Assembly: GCA_029721515.1 (NCBI GenBank)
Contig: CM056554.1
Coordinates: 24,491,488-24,555,487, forward strand
From: Synanceia verrucosa
Lineage: Eukaryota > Chordata > Actinopteri > Perciformes > Synanceiidae
Length of the DNA stretch: 64,000 nucleotides
Direction: 5' to 3'
Shown here: positions 47,601 through 61,665 of the stretch, piece by piece
Numbering within the stretch: the first letter of the stretch is position 1
How the letters are laid out: each line of letters starts with the position of its first letter
The notes under the pieces: model-generated
Told to the model about the DNA's origin: nothing
Seen by the model: the letters and a program-made list of their open reading frames with translations, nothing else
Database searches by the model: none
Translations under genes and position numbers: made by a program

Positions 47601-50600
47601 GACAATGTATCTGTTTTCTGTGTCTTTTTGGGCTTTTCAGAGCGAGAAAAGGCGTTTGGGGCAGTTTCAGCATGATTTAAGCAAGGGAAAGCTGATTTAC
47701 CTCTATTGTCCATTCAGAAGCATTTTTTTCCATAAAATATTGCTTATTCTTGGTAGAATTGAGTCGAAACATGATGTTTCAACACGATATAATGAGTTTT
47801 GGTTATGTTCTGTAGATTCACAATGTATCTGTTTTCTGTGTCTTTTTGGGCTTTTCAAGGCGAGAAAAGGCGTTTGGGGCAGTTTCAGCATGATTTACGC
47901 ATGGGAAAGCTGATTTACCTGTAGTCTTCATTCAAAAGCATTTTTTCCACAAAATATTGCTTATTCTTGTTAGAATTGAGTCGAAACATGATGTTTCAAC
48001 ACGATATAATGAGTTTTGGTTATGTTCTGTAGATTCACAATGTATCTGTTTTCTGTGTCTTTTTGGGCTTTTCAAGGCGAGAAAAGGCGTTTGGGGCAGT
48101 TTCAGCATGATTTACGCATGGGAAAGCTGATTTACCTCTAGTCTTCATTCAGAAGCATTTTTTCCACAAAATATTGCTGATTCTTGTTAGAATTGAGTCG
48201 AAATATCATGTTTCAACACGATATTATGACTTTTGGTTATGTTCTGTAGATTCACAATGTATCTGTTTTCTGTGTCTTTTTGGGCTTTTCAAGGCGAGAA
48301 AAGGCGTTTGGGGCAGTTTCAGCATGATTTACGCATGGGAAAGCTGATTTACCTCTAGTCTTCATTCAGAATCATTTTTTCCACAAAATATTGCTGATTC
48401 TTGTTAGAATTGAGTCGAAACATGATGTTTCAACACGATATAATGAGTTTTGGTTATGTTCTGTAGATTCACAATGTATCTGTTTTCTGTGTCTTTTTGG
48501 GCTTTTCAAGGCGAGAAAAGGCGTTTGGGGCAGTTTCAGCATGATTTACGCATGGGAAAGCTGATTTACCTGTTTTCTTCAATTTGAAGCAATTTTTCCA
48601 CAAAATATTGCTTATTCTTGTTAGAATTGAGTCGAAACATGATGTTTCAACACGATATAATGAGTTTTGGTTATGTTCTGTAGATTCACAATGTATCTGT
48701 TTTCTGTGTCTTTTTGGGCTTTTCAAGGCGAGAAAAGGCGTTTGGGGCAGTTTCAGCATGATTTACGCATGGGAAAGCTGATTTACCTGTTTTCTTCAAT
48801 TTGAAGCAATTTTTCCACAAAATATTGCTTATTCTTGTTAGAATTGAGTCGAAACATCATGATTCAACACGATATAATGAGTTTTGGTTATGTTCTGTAG
48901 ATTCACAATGTATCTGTTTTCTGTGTCTTTATGGGCTTTTCAAGGCGAGAAAAGGCGTTTGATGCATTATCAGCATTATTTACGCATGGGAAAGCTGATT
49001 TACCTGTTTTCTTCAATTTGAAGCAATTTTTTCCACAAAATATTGGTGATTCTTGTTAGAATTGAGTCGGAACATCATGTTTCAACACGATATAATGAGT
49101 TTTGGTTATGTTCTGTAGATTCACAATGTATCTGTTTTCTATGTCTTTTTGGGCTTTTCAAGGCGAGAGAAGGCGTTTGGGGCATTTTCTGGATGACTTA
49201 CGCATGGGAAAGCTGATTTACCAGTATCTGCTTTCAGAAGCATTTTTTCTACAAAATATTGCTTATTCTTGTTAGATTTGAGTCGAAACATCATGTTTAA
49301 ACACAATATAATGAGTTTTGGGTATGTTCTGTAGATTCACAATGTATCTGTTTTCTGTGTCTGTTTGGGCTTTTCAAGGCGAGAAAAGGCGTTTGGGGCA
49401 GTTTCAGCATGATTTACGCATGGGAAAGCTGATTTACCTCTAGTCTTCATTCAGAAGCATTTTTTCCACAAAATATTGCTGATTCTTGTTAGAATTGAGT
49501 CGAAATATCATGTTTCAACACGATATTATGACTTTTGGTTATGTTCTGTAGATTCACAATGTATCTGTTTTCTGTGTCTTTTTGGGCTTTTCAAGGCGAG
49601 AAAAGGCGTTTGGGGCAGTTTCAGCATGATTTAAGCATGGGAAAGCTGATTTACCTCTAGTCTTCATTCAGAAGCATTTTTTCCACAAAATATTGCTTGT
49701 TCTTGTTAGAACTGAGTCGAAACATGATGTTTCAACACGATATAATGAGTTTTGGTTATGTTCTGTAGATTCACAATGTATTTGTTTTCTGTGTCTTTTT
49801 GGGCTTTTCAAGTCGAGAAAAGGCGTTTGGGGCAGTTTCGGGGTGATTTACGCATGGGAAAGCTGATTTACCTGTAGTCTTCTTTCAGAAGCATTTTTTT
49901 CCACAAAATATTGCTTATTCTTGTTCGAATTGAGTCGAAACATGACGTATCAACAGGATATAATGAGTTTTGGTTATGTTCTGTAGATTCACAATGTATC
50001 TGTTTTCTGTGTCTTTTTGGGCTTTTCAAGGCGAGAAAAGGCGTTTGAGGCATTATCAGGATGATTTACGCATGGGAAAGCTGATTTACATCCAGACTTC
50101 ATTCAGAAGCATTTTTTCCACAAAATATTGCTGATTCTTTTCAGAATTGAGTAGAAAATTCATGTTTCAACAGGATATAATGAGTTTTGGTTATGTTCTG
50201 TAGATTCACAATGTATCTGTTTTCTGTGTCTTTTTGGGCTTTTCAAGGCGAGAAAAGGCGTTTGGGGCAGTTTCAGCATGATTTACGCATGGGAAAGCTG
50301 ATTTACCTCTAGTCTTCATTCAGAAGCATTTTTTCCACGAAATATTGCTTATTCTTGTTAGAATTGAGTAGAAAATTCATGTTTCAACACGATATAATGA
50401 ATTTTGGTTATGTTCTGTAGAGTGACAATGTATCTGTTTTCTGTGTCTTTTTGGGCTTTTCAAGGCGAGAAAAGGCGTTTGGGGCAGTTTCAGCATGATT
50501 TAAGCAAGGGAAAGCTGATTTACCTCTATTGTCCATTCAGAAGCATTTTTTTTCCATAAAATATTGCTGATTCTTGGTAGAAATGAGTCGAAACATGATG

Positions 50601-53600
50601 TTTCAACACGATATAATGAGTTTTGGTTATGTTCTGTAGATTCACAATGTATCTGTTTTCTGTGTCTTTTTGGGCTTTTCAAGGCGAGAAAAGGCGTTTG
50701 AGGCATTATCAGGATGATTTGCGCATGGGAAAGCTGATTTACCTCTAGTCTTCATTCAGAAGCATTTTTTTCCACAAAATATTGCTTGTTCGTGTTAAAA
50801 TTGAGTCGAAACATCATGTTTCAACAGGATATAATGAGTTTTGGTTATGTTCTGTAGATTCACAATGTATCTGTTTTCTGTGTCTTTTTGGGCTTTTCAG
50901 AGCGAGAAAAGGCGTTTGATGCATTATCATGATGATTTACGCTTGGGAAAGTTGATTTACCAGTTTTCTTTAATTTGAAGCAATTTTTCCACAAAATATT
51001 GCTTGTTCTTGTTAGAATTGAGTAGAAAATTCATGTTTCGACACAATATAATGAGTTTTGGTTATGTTCTGTAGATTCACAATGTATCTGTTTTCTGTGT
51101 CTTTTTGGGCTTTTCAAGGCGAGAAAAGGCGTTTGGGGCAGTTTCAGGATGATTTACGCATGGGAAAGCTGATTTACCTGTTTTCTTCAATTTGAAGCAA
51201 TTTTTCCACAAAATATTGCTTATTCTTGTTAGAATTGAGTCGAAACATCATGTTTCAACAGGATATAATGAGTTTTGGTTATGTTCTGTAGATTCACAAT
51301 GTATCTGTTTTCTGTGTCTTTTTGGGCTTTTCAGGGCGAGAAAAGGCGTTTGAGGCATTATCAGGATGATTTACGCATGGGAAAGTTGATTTACCTCCAG
51401 TCTTCATTCAGAAGTATTTTTTCCACAAAATATTGCTGATTCTTGTTAGAATTGAGCAGAAATTCATGTTTCAACAGCACATAATGAATTTTGGTTATGT
51501 TCTGTAGAGTGACAATGTATCTGGTTTCTGTGTCTTTTTGGGCTTTTCAGAGCGAGAAAAGGCGTTTGGGGCACTTTTAGGGTGATGTACGCATGGGAAA
51601 GCTGATATACCTCTATTGTCCATTCAGAAGCATTTTTTCCACAAAATATTGCTGATTCTTGTTGGAATTGAGTCAAAACATGATGTTTCAACACGATATA
51701 AAGAGTTTTGGTTATTTTCTGTAGATTTAAAATGTATCTGTTTTCCGTGTCTTTTTTGCGCTTTTCAAGGCGAGAAAAGGCATTTGGGGCAGTTTCAGGA
51801 TGATTTACGCATGGGAAAGCTGATTTACCTTTATTGTCCATTCAGAAGCATTTTTTCCACAAAATATAGCTGATTCTTCTTAGAATTGAGTCGAAACATG
51901 ATGTTTCAACACGATATAATGAATTTTGGTTATGTTCTGTAGATTCACAATGTATCTGTTTTCTATGTCTTTGTGGGCTTTTCAAGGCGAGAAAAGGCGT
52001 TTGGGGCATTTTCAGGATGATTTAAGCATGGGAAAGCTGATTTACCTCTAGTCTTCATTCAGAAGCATTTTTTCCACAAAATATTGCTGATTCTTGTTAG
52101 AATTGAGTAGAAAATTCATGTTTCAACATTATATAATGAGTTTTGGTTATGTTCTGTAGATTCACAATGTATCTGTTTTCTGTGTCTTTTTGGGCTTTTC
52201 AAGGCGAGAAAAGGCGTTTGGGGCAGTTTCAGCATGATTTACGCATGGGAAAGCTGATTTACCTGTTTTCTTCAATTTGAAGCAATTTTTCCACAAAATA
52301 TTGCTTATTCTTGTTAGAATTGAGTCGAAACATGACGTATCAACAGGATATAATGAGTTTTGGTTATGTTCTGTAGAGTGACAATGTATCTGTTTTCTGT
52401 GTCTTTTGGGGCTTTTCAAGGCGAGAAAAGGCGTTTGGGGCAGTTTCAACATGATTTACGCATGGGAACGCTGATTTACCTGTTTTCTTCATTCAGAAGC
52501 ATTTTTTCCACAAAATATTGCTTATTCTTGTTAGAATTGATTCTAAACAAGATGTTACAACACTAAATAATGAGTTTTGGTTATGTTCTGTAGAGTGACA
52601 ATGTATCTGTTTTCTGTGTCTTTTGGGGCTTTTCAAGGCGAGAAAAGGCGTTTGGGGCAGTTTCAACATGATTTACGCATGGGAACGCTGATTTACCTCT
52701 AGTCTTCATTCAGAAGCATTTTTTCCACAAAATATTGCTTGTTCTTGTTAGAATTGAGTCGAAACATTATGTTTCAACAGGATATAATGAGTTTTGGTTA
52801 TGTTCTGTAGATTCACAATGTATCTGTTTTCTGTGTCTTTTTGGGCTTTTCAAGGCGAGAAAAGGCGTTTGGGGCTTTTTCAGGATGATTTAAGCATGGG
52901 AAAGCTGATGTACCTCTATTGTCCATTCAGAAGCATTTTTTCCACAAAATATTGCTTATTCTTGTTAGAATTGAGTCGAAACATGATGTTTCAACACGAT
53001 ATAATGAGTTTTGGTTATGTTCTGTAGATTCACAATGTATCTGTTTTCTGTGTCTTTTTGGGCTTTTCAAGGCGAGAAAAGGCGTTTGGGGCAGTTTCAG
53101 CATGATTTACGCATGGGAAAGCTGATTTACCTGTTTTCTTCAATTTGAAGCAATTTTTTCCACAAAATATTGCTTATTCTTGTTAGAATTGAGTCGAAAC
53201 ATGATGTTTCAACACGATATAATGAGTTTTGGTTATGTTCTGTAGATTCACAATGTATCTGTTTTCTGTGTCTTTTTGGGCTTTTCAAGGCGAGAAAAGG
53301 CGTTTGGGGCAGTTTCAGGATGATTTACGCATGGGAAAGCTGATTTAACTGTTTTCTTCAATTTGAAGCAATTTTTCCACAAAATATTGTTATTGTTGTT
53401 ACAATTGAGTCGAAACATTATGTTTCAACAGGATATAATGAATTTTGGTTATGTTCTGTAGATCCACAATGTATCTGTTTTCTGTGTCTTTTTGGGCTTT
53501 TCAAGGCGAGAAAAGGCGTTTGGGGCAGTTTCAGCATGATTTACGCTTGGGAAAGCTGATTTACCTGTTTTCTTCAATTTGAAGCAATTCTTCCAGAAAA

Positions 53601-56600
53601 TATTGCTTGTTCTTGTTAGAATTGAGTAGAAAATTCATGTTTCAACACGATATAATGAATTTTGGTTATGTTCTGTAGATTCACAGTGTATCTGTTTTCT
53701 GTGTCTTTTTGGGCTTTTCAAGGCGAGAAAAGGCGTTTGGGGCAGTTTCAGGATGATTTAAGCATGGGAAAGCTGATTTACCTCTATTGTCCATTCAGAA
53801 GTATTTTTCTACAAAATGTTGCTGATTCCTGTTAGAATTGAGTCGAAACATGATGTTTCAACACGATATAATGAGTTTTGGTAATGTTCTGTAGATTCAC
53901 AATGTATCTGTTTTCACGGTCTTTTTGGGCTTTTCAAGGCGAGAAAAGGCATTTGGGGCAGTTTCAGCATGATTTACGCATGGGAAAGCTGATTTACCTC
54001 TAGTCTTCATTCAGAAGCATTTTTTCCACAAAATATTGCTGATTCTTGTTAGAATTGAGTAGAAAATTCATGTTTCAACATTATATAATGAGTTTTGGTT
54101 ATGTTCTGTAGATTCACAATGTATCTGTTTTCTGTGTCTTTTTGGGCTTTACAAGGCGAGAAAAGGCGTTGGGGCAGTTTCAGCATGATTTACGCTTGGG
54201 AAAGCTGATTTACCTGTTTTCTTCAATTTGAAGCAATTTTTCCACAAAATATTGCTGATTCTTGTTAGAATTGAGTCGAAACGACGTTTCAACACGATAT
54301 AATGAGTTTTGGTTATGTTCTGTAGATTCACAATGTATCTGTTTTCTGTGTCTTTTTGGGCTTTTCAAGGCGAGAAAAGGCGTTTGGGGCATTTTCAGGA
54401 TGATTTAAGCATGGGAAAGCTGATTTACCTGTTTTCTTCAATTTGAAGCAATTTTTCCACATAATGTTGCTTGTTCTTGTTAGAATTGAGTAGAAAATTC
54501 ATGTTTCAACACGATATAATGAGTTTTGGTTATGTTCTGTAGATTCACAATGTATCTGTTTTCTGTGTCTTTTTGGGCTTTTCAAGGCGAGAAAAGGCGT
54601 TTGGGGCAGTTTCAGCATGATTTACGCTTGGGAAAGCTGATTTACCTGTTTTCTTCAATTTGAAGCAATTTTTCCACAAAATATTGCTTGTTCTTGTTAG
54701 AATTGAGTCGAAACATTATGTTTCAACAGGATATAATGAGTTTTGGTTATGTTCTGTAGATTCACAATGTATCTGTTTTCTGTGTCTTTTTGGGCTTTTC
54801 AAGGCGAGAAAAGGCGTTTGGGGCTTTTTCAGGATGATTCAAGCATGGGAAAGCTGATTTACATGTTTTCTTCAATTTGAAGCAATTTTTCCACATAATA
54901 TTGCTTGTTCTTGTTAGAATTGAGTAGAAAATTCATGTTTCAACACGATATAATGAATTTTGGTTATGTTCTGTAGATTCAAATTGTATCTGTTTTCTGT
55001 GTCTTTTTGGGCTTCTCAATGCGAGAAAAGGCGTTTGGGGCAGTTTCAGCATGATTTACGCATGGGAAAGCAGATTTACCTGTTTTCTTCAATTTGAAGC
55101 AATTTTTTCCACAAAATATTGCTTATTCTTGTTAGTATTGAGTGGACACCTGATGTTTCAACACGATATAATGAATTTTGGTTATGTTCTGTAGATTCAA
55201 ATTGTATCTGTTTTCTGTGTCTTTTTGGGCTTCTCAATGCGAGAAAAGGCGTTTGGGGCAGTTTCAGCATGATTTACGCATGGGAAAGCAGATTTACCTG
55301 TTTTCTTCAATTTGAAGCAATTTTTCCACAAAATATTGCTGATTCTTGTTAGAATTGAGTCGAAACGACGTTTCAACACGATATAATGAGTTTTGGTTAT
55401 GTTCTGTAGATTCACAATGTATCTGTTTTCTGTGTCTTTTTGGGCTTTTCAAGGCGAGAAAAGGCGTTTGGGGCATTTTCAGGATGATTTAAGCATGGGA
55501 AAGCTGATTTACCTGTTTTCTTCAATTTGAAGCAATTTTCCACATAATGTTGCTTGTTCTTGTTAGAATTGAGTAGAAAATTCATGTTTCAACACGATAT
55601 AATGAATTTTGGTTATGTTCTGTAGATTCAAAATGTATCTGTTTTCTGTGTCTTTTTGGGCTTCTCAAGGCGAGAAAAGGCGTTTGGGGCAGTTTCAGCA
55701 TGATTTACGCTTGGGAAAGCTGATTTACCTGTTTTCTTCAATTTGAAGCAATTTTTCCACAAAATATTGCTTGTTCTTGTTAGAATTGAGTCGAAACATT
55801 ATGTTTCAACAGGATATAATGAGTTTTGGTCATGTTCTGTAGATTCACAATGTATCTGTTTTCTGTGTCTTTTTGGGCTTTTCAAGGCGAGAAAAGGCGT
55901 TTGGGGCTTTTTCAGGATGATTTAAGCATGGGAAAGCTGATGTACCTCTATTGTCCATTCAGAAGCATTTTTTCCACAAAATATTGCTTATTCTTGTTAG
56001 AATTGAGTCGAAACATGACGTTTCAACACGATATAATGAGTTTTGGTTATGTTCTGTAGATTCACAATGTATCTCTTTTCTTTGTCTTTTTGGGCTTTTC
56101 AAGGCGAGAAAAGGCATTAGCGGCAGTTTCAGGATGATTTACGCATGGGAAAGCTGATTTACCTGTTTTCTTCAATTTGAAGCAATTTTTCCACAAAATA
56201 TTGCTTATTCTTGTTAGAATTGAGTCGAAACATGACGTTTCAACACGATATAATGAGTTTTGGTTATGTTCTGTAGATTCACAATGTATCTCTTTTCTTT
56301 GTCTTTTTGGGCTTTTCAAGGCGAGAAAAGGCATTAGCGGCAGTTTCAGGATGATTTACGCTTGGGAAAGCTGATTTAACTGTTTTCTTCAATTTGAAGC
56401 AATTTTTCCACAAAATATTGTTATTGTTGTTAGAATTGAGTCGAAACATTATGTTTCAACAGGATATAATGAATTTTGGTTATGTTCTGTAGATCCACAA
56501 TGTATCTGTTTTCTTTGTCTTTTTGGGCTTTTCAAGGCGAGAAAAGGCGTTTGGGGCAGTTTCAGGGTGATGTACGCATGGGAAAGCTGATTTACCTGTT

Positions 56601-58064
56601 TTCTTCAATTTGAAGCAATTTTTCCACAAAATATTGCTTATTCTTGTTAGAATTGAGTCGAAACATGACGTTTCAACACGATATAATGAGTTTTGGTTAT
56701 GTTCTGTAGATTCACAATGTATCTGTTTTCTGTGTCTTTTTGGGCTTTTCAAGGCGAGAAAAGGCGTTTGGGGCAGTTTCAGCATGATTTACGCATTGGA
56801 AAGCTGATTTACCTGTTTTCTTCAATTTGAAGCAATTTTTCCACAAAATATTGTTTGTTCTTGTTAGAATTGAGTAGAAAATTCATGTTTCAACACGATA
56901 TAATGACTTTTGGTTATGTTCTGTAGAGTGACAATGTATCTGTTTTCTATGTCTTTTTGGGCTTTTCAAGGCGAGAAAAGGCGTTTGGGGCTTTTTCAGG
57001 ATGATTTAAGCATGGGAAAGCTGATGTACCTCTATTGTCCATTCAGAAACATTTTTTCCACAAAATATTGCTTGTTCTTGTTAGAATTGAGTCGAAACAT
57101 GATGTTTCAACACGGTATAATGAGTTTCTTTTATGTTCTGTAGATTCACAATGTATCTGTTTTCTGTGTCTTTTTGGGCTTTTCAAGGCGAGAAAAGGCG
57201 TTAGCGGCAGTTTCAGGATGATTTACGCTTGGGAAAGCTGATTTAACTGTTTTCTTCAATTTGAAGCAATTTTTCCACAAAATATTGCTTATTCTTGTTA
57301 GAATTGAGTCGAAACATGACGTTTCAACAGGATATAATGAGTTCTGGTTATGTTCTCTAGATTCACAATGTATCTGTTTTCTGTGTCTTTTTGGGCTTTT
57401 CAGGGCGAGAAAAGGCGTTTGAGGCATTATCAGGATGATTTACCCATGGGAAAGTTGATTTACCTCCAGTCTTCATTCAGAAGCATTTTTTCCACAAAAT
57501 ATTGCTGCTTCTTGTCAGAATTGAGTAGAAAATTCATGTTTCAACACGATATAATGAGTTTTGGTTATGTTCTGTAGATTCACAATGTATCTGTTTTCTG
57601 TGTCTTTTTGGGCTTTTCAAGGCGAGAAAAGGCGTTTGGGGCAGTTTCAGCATGATTTAGGCACGGGAAAGCTGATTTACCTCTATTGTCCATTCAGAAG
57701 CATTTTTTCCACAAGATATTGCTTATTTTTGTTAGAATTGAGTTGAAACATGATGTTTCAACACAATATAATGAGTTGTGGTTATGTTCTCTAGATTCAC
57801 AATGTATCTGTTTTCTGTGTCTTTTTGGGCTTTTCAAGGCGAGAAAAGGCGTTTGGGGCAGTTTCAGCATGATTTACGCATGGGAAAGCTGATTTACCTG
57901 TTTTCTTCAATTTGAAGCAATTTTTCCACAAAATATTGCTGATTCTTGTTAGAATTGAGTCGAAACATGATGTTTCAACACGATATAATGAGTTTTGGTT
58001 ATGTTCTGTAGATTCACAATGTATCTGTTTTCTGTGTCTTTTTGGGCTTTTCAAGGCGAGAAAA

Positions 58065-61007
58065 GGCGTTTGAGGTATGTTCAGGATGATTTACACATGG
58101 GAAAGCTGATTTACCTCTAGTCTTCTTTCAAAAGCATTTTTTCCACAAAATATTGCTGATTCTTGTTAGAATTGAGTCGAAACATGATGTTTCTACATGA
58201 TATAATGAGTTTTGGTTATGTTCTGTAGTTTCACAATGTATTTGTTTTCTGTGTATTTTTGGGCTTTTCAGGGCGAGAAAAGGCGTTTGGGGCAGTTTCA
58301 GCATGATTTACGCATGGGAAAGCTGATTTAACTCAAGTCTTCTTTCAGAAGCATTTTTTCCACAAGATATTGCTTATTTTTGTTAGAATTGAGGTGAAAC
58401 ATGATGTTTCAACACAATATAATGAGTTGTGGTTATGTTCTGTAGATTCACAATGTATCTGTTTTCTGTGTCTTTTTGGGCTATTCAAGGCGAGAAAAGG
58501 CGTTTCGGGCAGTTTCAGCATGATTTACGCATGGGAAAGCTGATTTACCTGTTTTCTTCAATTTGAAGCAATTTTTCCACAAAATATTGCTGATTCTGGT
58601 TCGAATTGAGTCGAAACATGATGTTTCAACACTATATAATGAGTTTTGGTTATGTTCTGTAGATTCACAATGTGTCTGTTTTCTGTGTCTTTTTGGGCTT
58701 TTCAAGGGTAGAAAAGGCGTTTGAGGCATGTTCAGCATGATTTACACATGGGAAAGCTGATTTACCTCTAGTCTTCTTTCAGAAGCATTTTTTTCCACAA
58801 AATATTGCTGATTCTTGTTAGAATTGAGTGGAAACATGATGTTTCAACAGGATATAATGAGTTTTGGTTATGTTCTGTAGATTCACAATGTATCTGTTTT
58901 CTGTGTCTTTTTGGGCTATTCAAGGCGAGAAAAGGCGTTTGGGGCAGTTTCAGGGTGATGTACGCATGGGAAAGCTGATTTACCTGTTTTCTTCAATTTG
59001 AAGCAATTTTTCCACAAAATATTGCTTATTATTGTTAGAATTGAGTCGAAACATGACGTTTCAACACGATATAATGAGTTTTGGTTATGTTCTGTAGATT
59101 CACAATGTATCCGTTTTCTGTGTCTTTTTGGGCTTTTCAAGGCGAGAAAAGGCGTTTGGGGCAGTTTCAGGATGATTTAGGCTTGGCAAAGCTGATTTAC
59201 CTCTAGTCTTCTTTCAGAAGCATTTTTTTCCACAAAATATTGCTGATTCTTGTTAGAATTGAGTGGAAACATGATGTTTCAACACGATATAATGAGTTTT
59301 GGTTATGTTCTGTAGATTGACAATGTATCTGTTTTCTGTGTCTTTTTGGGCTATTCAAGGCGAGAAAAGGCGTTTGGGGCAGTTTCAGGGTGATGTACGC
59401 ATGGGAAAGCTGATTTACCTGTTTTCTTCAATTTGAAGCAATTTTTCCACAAAATATTGCTTATTCTTGTTAGAATTGAGTCGAAACATGACGTTTCAAC
59501 ACGATATAATGAGTTGTGGTTATGTTCTGTAGAGTGACAATGTATCTGTTTTCTGTGTCTTTTTGGGCTTTTCAAGGCGAGAAAAGGCGTTTGGGGCAGT
59601 TTCAGCATGATTTACGCATGGGAAAGCTGATTTACCTGTTTTCTTCAATTTGAAGCAATTTTTCCACATAATATTGTTTGTTCTTGTTAGAATTGAGTAG
59701 AAAATTCATGTTTCAACACGATATAATGACTTTTGGTTATGTTCTGTAGACTCACAATGTATCTGTTTTCTCTATCTTTTTGGGATTTTCAAGGCGAGAA
59801 AAGGCGTTTGGGGCTTTTTCAGGATGATTTAAGCATGGGAAAGCTGATGTACCTCTATTGTCCATTCAGAAACATTTTTTCCACAAAATATTGCTTATTC
59901 TTGTTATGATTGAGTCGAAACATGATGTTTCAACACGATATAATGAGTTTTGGTTATGTTCTGTAGATTCACAATGTATCTCTTTTCTTTGTCTTTTTGG
60001 GCTTTTCAAGGCGAGAAAAGGCGTTAGGGGCAGTTTCAGGATGATTTACGCTTGGGAAAGCTGATTTACCTGTTTTCTTCAATTTGAAGCAATTTTTCCA
60101 CAAAATATTGCTTATTCTTGTTAGAATTGAGTCGAAACATGATGTTTCAACACGATATAATGAGTTTTGGTTATGTTCTGTAGATTCACAATGTGTCTGT
60201 TTTCTGTGTCTTTTTGGGCTTTTCAAGGGTAGAAAAGGCGTTTGAGGTATGTTCAGGATGATTTACACATGGGAAAGCTGATTTACCTCTAGTCTTCTTT
60301 CAAAAGCATTTTTTCCACAAAATATTGCTGATTCTTGTTAGAATTGAGTCGAAACATGATGTTTCTACATGATATAATGAGTTTTGGTTATGTTCTGTAG
60401 TTTCACAATGTATTTGTTTTCTGTGTATTTTTGGGCTTTTCAGGGCGAGAAAAGGCGTTTGGGGCAGTTTCAGCATGATTTACGCATGGGAAAGCTGATT
60501 TAACTCAAGTCTTCTTTCAGAAGCATTTTTTCCACAAGATATTGCTTATTTTTGTTAGAATTGAGGTGAAACATGATGTTTCAACACAATATAATGAGTT
60601 GTGGTTATGTTCTGTAGATTCACAATGTATCTGTTTTCTGTGTCTTTTTGGGCTATTCAAGGCGAGAAAAGGCGTTTCGGGCAGTTTCAGCATGATTTAC
60701 GCATGGGAAAGCTGATTTACCTGTTTTCTTCAATTTGAAGCAATTTTTCCACAAAATATTGCTGATTCTGGTTCGAATTGAGTCGAAACATGATGTTTCA
60801 ACACTATATAATGAGTTTTGGTTATGTTCTGTAGATTCACAATGTGTCTGTTTTCTGTGTCTTTTTGGGCTTTTCAAGGGTAGAAAAGGCGTTTGAGGCA
60901 TGTTCAGCATGATTTACACATGGGAAAGCTGATTTACCTCTAGTCTTCTTTCAGAAGCATTTTTTTCCACAAAATATTGCTGATTCTTGTTAGAATTGAG
61001 TGGAAAC
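58065..61007 (+). repeat. Ten-monomer higher-order duplication (period 2172 bp)
   Basis: About 58065-58835 recurs at 60237-61007, offset 2172 bp (ten monomers), with a string of shared rare variants (GAGGTATGTTCAGG, TGTATTTTTGGGC, AACTCAAGTCTTC, GGGCTATTCAAGG, CTGATTCTGGTTCG). Confidence 0.85.
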
Positions 61008-61665
61008 ATGATGTTTCAACACGCTATAATGAGTTTTGGTTATGTTCTGTAGATTTACAATGTATCTGTTTTCTGTGTCTTTTTGGGCTTTTCAAGGCGA
61101 GAAAAGGCGTTTGGGGCATTTTCAGGATGATTAATGCAAGGAGAAAGCTGATTTACCTGTATTCTTCATTCAAAAGCATTTTTTTCACAAAATTTTACTT
61201 CTTCTTGTGAGATTTGAGTCGAAACATCAAGATAAACACTATATAATGAGTTTTGAGTATATTCTCTAGATTCATAATATATCTGTTTTCTATGTCTTTT
61301 TGGGCTTTCCAAGGCGAGAGAAGGCGTTTGGGGCATTTTCAGGATGATTTAAGCATGGGAAAGCTGATTTACCTGTTTTCTTCATTCAATAGCATTTTTT
61401 TTCAAAAAAATATTGCTTATTCTTGTTAGATTTAATTCGAAACATCATGTTTCAACATGATATAATGAGTTTTGTGTGTTCTGTTGATTCATAATGTATC
61501 TGATTGCTATGTCTTTTTCGGCTTTTCAAGGTGAGAAAAGACGTTATTTTCAGGATGATTTACGCGTGGGAAAGCTGATTTACCTCTAGTCTTCATTCAA
61601 AAGCAGTTTTTCCACAAGATATTCCTTATTCTTGTTAGATTTGAGTGGAAACATCATGTTTCAAC

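Larger units (their letters stand above)
33788..61665 (+). repeat. 217-bp satellite, (+) orientation, about 128 monomers
   Basis: A 27.9-kb head-to-tail array, the most homogeneous in the window. The monomer is a mosaic: the middle block and the block after GAATTGAG (GTCGAAACATGATGTTTC or GTAGAAAATTCATGTTTC) exist as discrete variants that assort between monomers. Each monomer of the first class carries a 7+1+7 dyad, GAAACATSATGTTTC. Homology degrades toward the right end (61130-61665), as expected at an array edge. Conserved short open frames on both strands are by-products: 217 is not a multiple of three. Confidence 0.97.

Noticed and set aside
33788..61665. Many conserved open frames of 60-129 residues on both strands of the satellite (for example LALKSPKRHRKQIHCESTEHN and CSVDSQCICFLCLFGLFKAR)
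   Set aside because: They repeat because the monomer repeats. The 217-bp period shifts frame each unit, both strands are open to a similar extent, and no family is recognised.
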